From: Synergistaceae bacterium
GTDB taxonomy: Bacteria; Synergistota; Synergistia; Synergistales; Thermovirgaceae
Reading direction: 5' to 3'
Assembly (NCBI GenBank): GCA_003446665.1
Contig: DMCT01000088.1
Location: forward strand, 3,516-10,214
DNA: 6,699 nucleotides
Position numbers and translations under genes: made by a program
Notes under the pieces: model-generated
What the model was told of the DNA's origin: nothing
Databases searched by the model: none
The model's input: only the letters and a program-made list of their open reading frames with translations
Shown: in pieces, positions 4,729 through 6,699 of the stretch
Position numbering within the stretch: position 1 is the first letter of the stretch
Layout: each line of letters begins with the position of its first letter

Positions 4729-6159
4729 ATGTTTTCGAATCTTAACGATCTTTTACGGTATTGCGAAAAGGAATGCGTCGAATTCATCAATTTCAAGGTG
4801 GTCGACAGGGCCGGGAGATGGCACCAGCTTTCTATTCCGGCGGCACGTTTCAATGAAGAGACGCTCTCCGAGGGGATCGGTTTCGACGGTTCCAGCTACG
4901 GTTTCCTTACGGTCGAAAAATCCGATATGGTATTCAGGCCCGATTTGTCCACGGCTTTTTTGGACCCTTTCTCGGAACAAAAAACCCTCGTGATGATTGC
5001 CAATATCTACCGGATCGAGGGCAGCGAACGAATCCGTTTCGAGGACGACCCCAGGTTCGTAGCACAAAAGACGGAGCGGGTATTGGCGGAAAAAGGAATA
5101 GCCGACCAGGTTTTTTTAGGACCGGAGTTCGAATTCTATGTCCTTGACAAGATAGCCTTCCGAAACGAAATAAATCACATGGAAGTCTATATCGATTCGG
5201 CCCAGGCGGAGTGGAATTCTGGGCTCAAGGATGGCTGTTCAGGCCTGACCGTCCCCGCAGGCGGGGGGTATCACCTTGACATTCCCTTCGACACCAGCTG
5301 TGGCCTGAGAAACGAGGCAGTCAGATTGCTTGAAACACTTGGCGTTCCCGTAAAGTATCATCATTCCGAAAATGGCGGACCCGGACAGGTCGAGATAGAG
5401 GTAAACTTCGCGACGCTGCTTTGCATGGCCGACGGCACCCAGAAACTAAAATATGTAGTTCGCAACGAAGCAATACGCCAGGGGAAAACGGTCACCTTTA
5501 TGCCAAAGCCTTTCGCCCGCGAGGCTGGCAGTTCCATGCACGTCCATCTTTACATGATGAAAGGGGGCGAACCCGTTTTTTACGACGAAAAAGGGTATTC
5601 CGGACTCAGCCAGACGGCCCTGCATGCAATCGGCGGAATACTGCAACATACTGCCGCCCTTATGGCCTTTACCAACCCGAGCACCAATTCATACAAACGC
5701 CTCGTACCCGGCTACGAGGCCCCGGTAAACATCTGCTTCGGCACGGCCAACCGCAGCGCCGTCATACGAATTCCCGCCTACGCAACCCGGCCAGAGCAGA
5801 AACGTTTCGAGCTTCGCTCCCCAGATGGAACAGCCAACCCTTATTTCGCCTTTTCCGCCATCGTTTTGGCTGCCATGGACGGAATCATAAACGAAACGGA
5901 CCCAAATGCGCACGGCTTTGGCCCCATTGACAAGGACCTCTACACCATGAGCTACGATGAAAAAGCGGGAATCAAAGCGCTTCCGGCAAACCTCGCCGAG
6001 GCTGCCCAAGCTCTTGAGGAAGACCACGAATTCCTCACCAAAGACGGCGTTTTCACGGAAAACCTTATAAAAAACCAGATCCAGTCCGTTTTGAAGGACC
6101 ATTATGAGGTCAACAGCCTCCCCCACCCTGAGGAATTCAGGAAGTACTACCATATATGA
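4729..6159 (+). CDS. glnA: Glutamine synthetase, type I
   Basis: This 476-residue enzyme makes glutamine from glutamate, ammonium and ATP in the cytoplasm as a dodecamer. ATG at 4729 follows AAAGGGG at about 8 nt (a GGAAGG is also present but too close). All active-site blocks are present: GFDGSS (51-56, the ammonium-site Asp53), GPEFEF (131-136, metal ligands), HHSENGGPGQVEIE (211-224; Glu214 and Glu222), MHVH (270-273), NSYKRLVPGYEAP (320-332, with Arg324 and flap Glu330), NRSAVIRIP (341-349) and RFELRSPD (359-366). The stretch at about 141-185 is long, as in the GSI-beta class, and DKDLY (401-405) puts a Tyr where adenylylation occurs in that class; the C-terminus HPEEFRKYY also matches it. 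MHVHLYM replaces the common MHVHQSL. It is a single-gene unit, divergent from the tautomerase gene and closed by its own terminator. Regulation by adenylylation is inferred; the adenylyltransferase is not in the window. Confidence 0.97.
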   Translation: MFSNLNDLLRYCEKECVEFINFKVVDRAGRWHQLSIPAARFNEETLSEGIGFDGSSYGFLTVEKSDMVFRPDLSTAFLDPFSEQKTLVMIANIYRIEGSERIRFEDDPRFVAQKTERVLAEKGIADQVFLGPEFEFYVLDKIAFRNEINHMEVYIDSAQAEWNSGLKDGCSGLTVPAGGGYHLDIPFDTSCGLRNEAVRLLETLGVPVKYHHSENGGPGQVEIEVNFATLLCMADGTQKLKYVVRNEAIRQGKTVTFMPKPFAREAGSSMHVHLYMMKGGEPVFYDEKGYSGLSQTALHAIGGILQHTAALMAFTNPSTNSYKRLVPGYEAPVNICFGTANRSAVIRIPAYATRPEQKRFELRSPDGTANPYFAFSAIVLAAMDGIINETDPNAHGFGPIDKDLYTMSYDEKAGIKALPANLAEAAQALEEDHEFLTKDGVFTENLIKNQIQSVLKDHYEVNSLPHPEEFRKYYHI

Positions 6160-6166
6160 AACAAAA

Positions 6167-6198
6167 GCGGGAGGTCGTTTGATCTCCCGCCTTCTTCC
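6167..6198 (+). terminator. Terminator after glnA
   Basis: GCGGGAGGTC (6167-6176) and GATCTCCCGC (6181-6190) form a 10-bp stem with one G-U pair and a GTTT loop, followed by the pyrimidine run CTTCTTCC. It starts 7 bp after the glnA stop. The T run is interrupted, but the stem is strong and well placed. Confidence 0.82.
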
Positions 6199-6232
6199 AT
6201 CAAGCACATGCTTTCGTGTATACACATACTGC

Positions 6233-6261
6233 TTGCCACTTGAACCCGCTTAGGGTAAAAT
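6233..6261 (+). promoter_or_regulatory. Promoter-like element downstream of glnA
   Basis: TTGCCA (6233-6238) and TAAAAT (6256-6261) are separated by exactly 17 nt, a good sigma70-type arrangement. A start near 6268 would give RNA towards the riboswitch. The next stretch has no credible protein gene, so it would serve either a small RNA ending near 6434 or a long leader for the gene beyond the window. Confidence 0.5.
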
Positions 6262-6267
6262 ACATAT

Positions 6268-6431
6268 GTTCGCACGTCTGCCCTTTCAAGTCCGAACCCG
6301 GCAACTTTGTGAAACCCAAAAGATTTACCTGGTTTTTCGGCTCCATCCCAAGGCTCTACCCTTTAATCGGTCAAAATGTTGGGCACTGGTTTCAAATTCT
6401 GTCAGGCAATGTAAGGCTTTCGGCCTTTTAT
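6268..6431 (+). ncRNA. Candidate small RNA between glnA and the riboswitch
   Basis: A unit of about 165 nt lies between a promoter-like element and a short terminator. Visible helices are AAGTCCG (6288-6294) with CGG-CA-ACTT (6299-6307, two bases bulged), TGAAACC (6310-6316) with GGTTTCA (6390-6396), and CCCAA (6347-6351) with TTGGG (6381-6385). The open frames that cross it have no ribosome site and no protein-like character. Size and long-range stem recall 6S RNA, but the outer closing stem is weak and I cannot make that assignment. Confidence 0.33.
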
Positions 6432-6434
6432 TGG
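6415..6434 (+). terminator. Short terminator-like hairpin
   Basis: AAGGC (6415-6419) and GCCTT (6425-6429) form a 5-bp stem with a TTTCG loop, followed by TTATT so that the T tract is TTTTATT (6428-6434). It is short, but the position suits the end of the candidate RNA at 6268-6431. Confidence 0.4.
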
Positions 6435-6537
6435 TATACGTGACTTTTCCAGTAATTTAAAGAGTTGGTTCATCAAGCGCGACAGGAGTGATGTTCAGAG
6501 TAAAGAATGAAACCGGATCACATTGATCAAGTAAATG
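6435..6537. other. Spacer upstream of the riboswitch
   Basis: I see no gene or strong promoter here. The best candidate is TTGGTA (6433-6438) with TAATTT (6455-6460) at 16 nt, a weak match that would start RNA about 70 nt before the riboswitch. Confidence 0.25.
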
Positions 6538-6663
6538 TTCCACAGTGAACGCTGAATTCCTCAGGAAGCGGGGGACCCGATCAACAGGGGTGAATCCTCA
6601 AATTTGCAGGTAGGGTCAGCCTCTTTCGACCCGAACCCGTCAGCTAACCCCGTAAGCGTGGAA
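6538..6663 (+). promoter_or_regulatory. Cyclic-di-AMP riboswitch (ydaO/yuaA leader)
   Basis: The aptamer carries the conserved blocks of the ydaO/yuaA class in order: CGCTGAATTCC (6550-6560), AGCGGGGGACCC (6567-6578), AGGGGTGAATCC (6586-6597), GGTAGGGTCAGCC (6609-6621), then CGACCCGAACCCGTCAGC (6628-6645) and TAACCCCGTAAGCG (6645-6658). ACGCT (6549-6553) pairs with AGCGT (6655-6659) as the closing stem, and TTCC (6538-6541) with GGAA (6660-6663) extends it. Members bind two molecules of c-di-AMP and usually switch off expression of potassium uptake, osmolyte or cell-wall hydrolase genes. The expression platform and target gene lie beyond 6699; the remaining 36 bases hold only a small GGGA/TCCC inverted repeat. 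Confidence 0.93.
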
Positions 6664-6699
6664 AGAGGGAAGATCGCAATCCCGCCCAAAGACAAAACC

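Noticed and set aside
4623..4853. Upstream extension of the tautomerase frame to 140 residues, reaching into glnA
   Set aside because: The near-perfect ribosome site and the required N-terminal Met-Pro place the start at 4622; the extension would run antisense through the 5' end of glnA.
5421..5930. 169-residue + strand frame inside glnA
   Set aside because: Out-of-frame reading of a highly conserved gene; Arg/His/Pro-rich composition is typical of a shadow frame.
6268..6431. Firm call as 6S RNA
   Set aside because: The closing stem is only about 4 bp (6279-6282 with 6407-6410) and the bubble is lopsided; I kept it as an unassigned RNA candidate.
6216..6460. Two + strand frames of 75 and 64 residues downstream of glnA
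   Set aside because: No ribosome site, no protein-like composition, and they cross a promoter-like element and terminator-like hairpin; a structured RNA fits better.
1..6699. CRISPR arrays, insertion sequences, tRNA or rRNA genes, phage genes
   Set aside because: I looked for regular repeats, terminal inverted repeats, transposase or integrase motifs and tRNA-like arms and found none.

Overview
The window reads as chromosomal DNA of an anaerobic bacterium with about 50-55% GC. A TRAP transporter operon, a stand-alone short citrate-synthase-fold enzyme, a type I glutamine synthetase and a cyclic-di-AMP (ydaO/yuaA) riboswitch together suggest a Synergistota- or Clostridia-like, amino- and organic-acid-fermenting organism. 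That placement is inference; there is no rRNA or other marker here.

Layout. (1) 1-2670, + strand: a TRAP transporter operon in the order dctP (5' end cut off by the window), terminator-like hairpin, dctQ, dctM, strong terminator. (2) 2671-4190, - strand: an operon read from a good sigma70-type promoter (TTGACC-17-TACAAT, 4147 to 4119). It holds an unrecognised 59-residue protein (3844-4023), a citryl-CoA lyase/short citrate synthase homologue overlapping it by 10 nt (3083-3853), and a small membrane protein (2671-2952) whose upstream flank looks like the displaced 5' part of the same gene. (3) 4140-4430: a non-coding stretch with a divergent + strand promoter-like element, a perfect 12-bp palindrome and several hairpins, the last followed by a short T run; it may encode a small RNA. 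(4) 4431-4622, - strand: a 4-oxalocrotonate tautomerase-family protein. (5) 4729-6159, + strand: glnA with its own terminator. (6) 6160-6699: no credible protein gene. It holds a second possible small-RNA unit (promoter-like element, stems, short terminator, 6233-6434) and then a complete c-di-AMP riboswitch aptamer (6538-6663) whose target gene lies beyond the window.

How it fits together: the TRAP system would import a carboxylate, the citryl-CoA/citrate-fold enzyme acts in C-C bond chemistry linking acetyl-CoA, oxaloacetate and citrate or citryl-CoA, and glutamine synthetase assimilates ammonium. A shared organic-acid/nitrogen theme is plausible, but the sequence does not prove a functional link between the units. 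The least explained parts are the 59-residue protein, the two candidate RNA units and the possibly frameshifted membrane gene.
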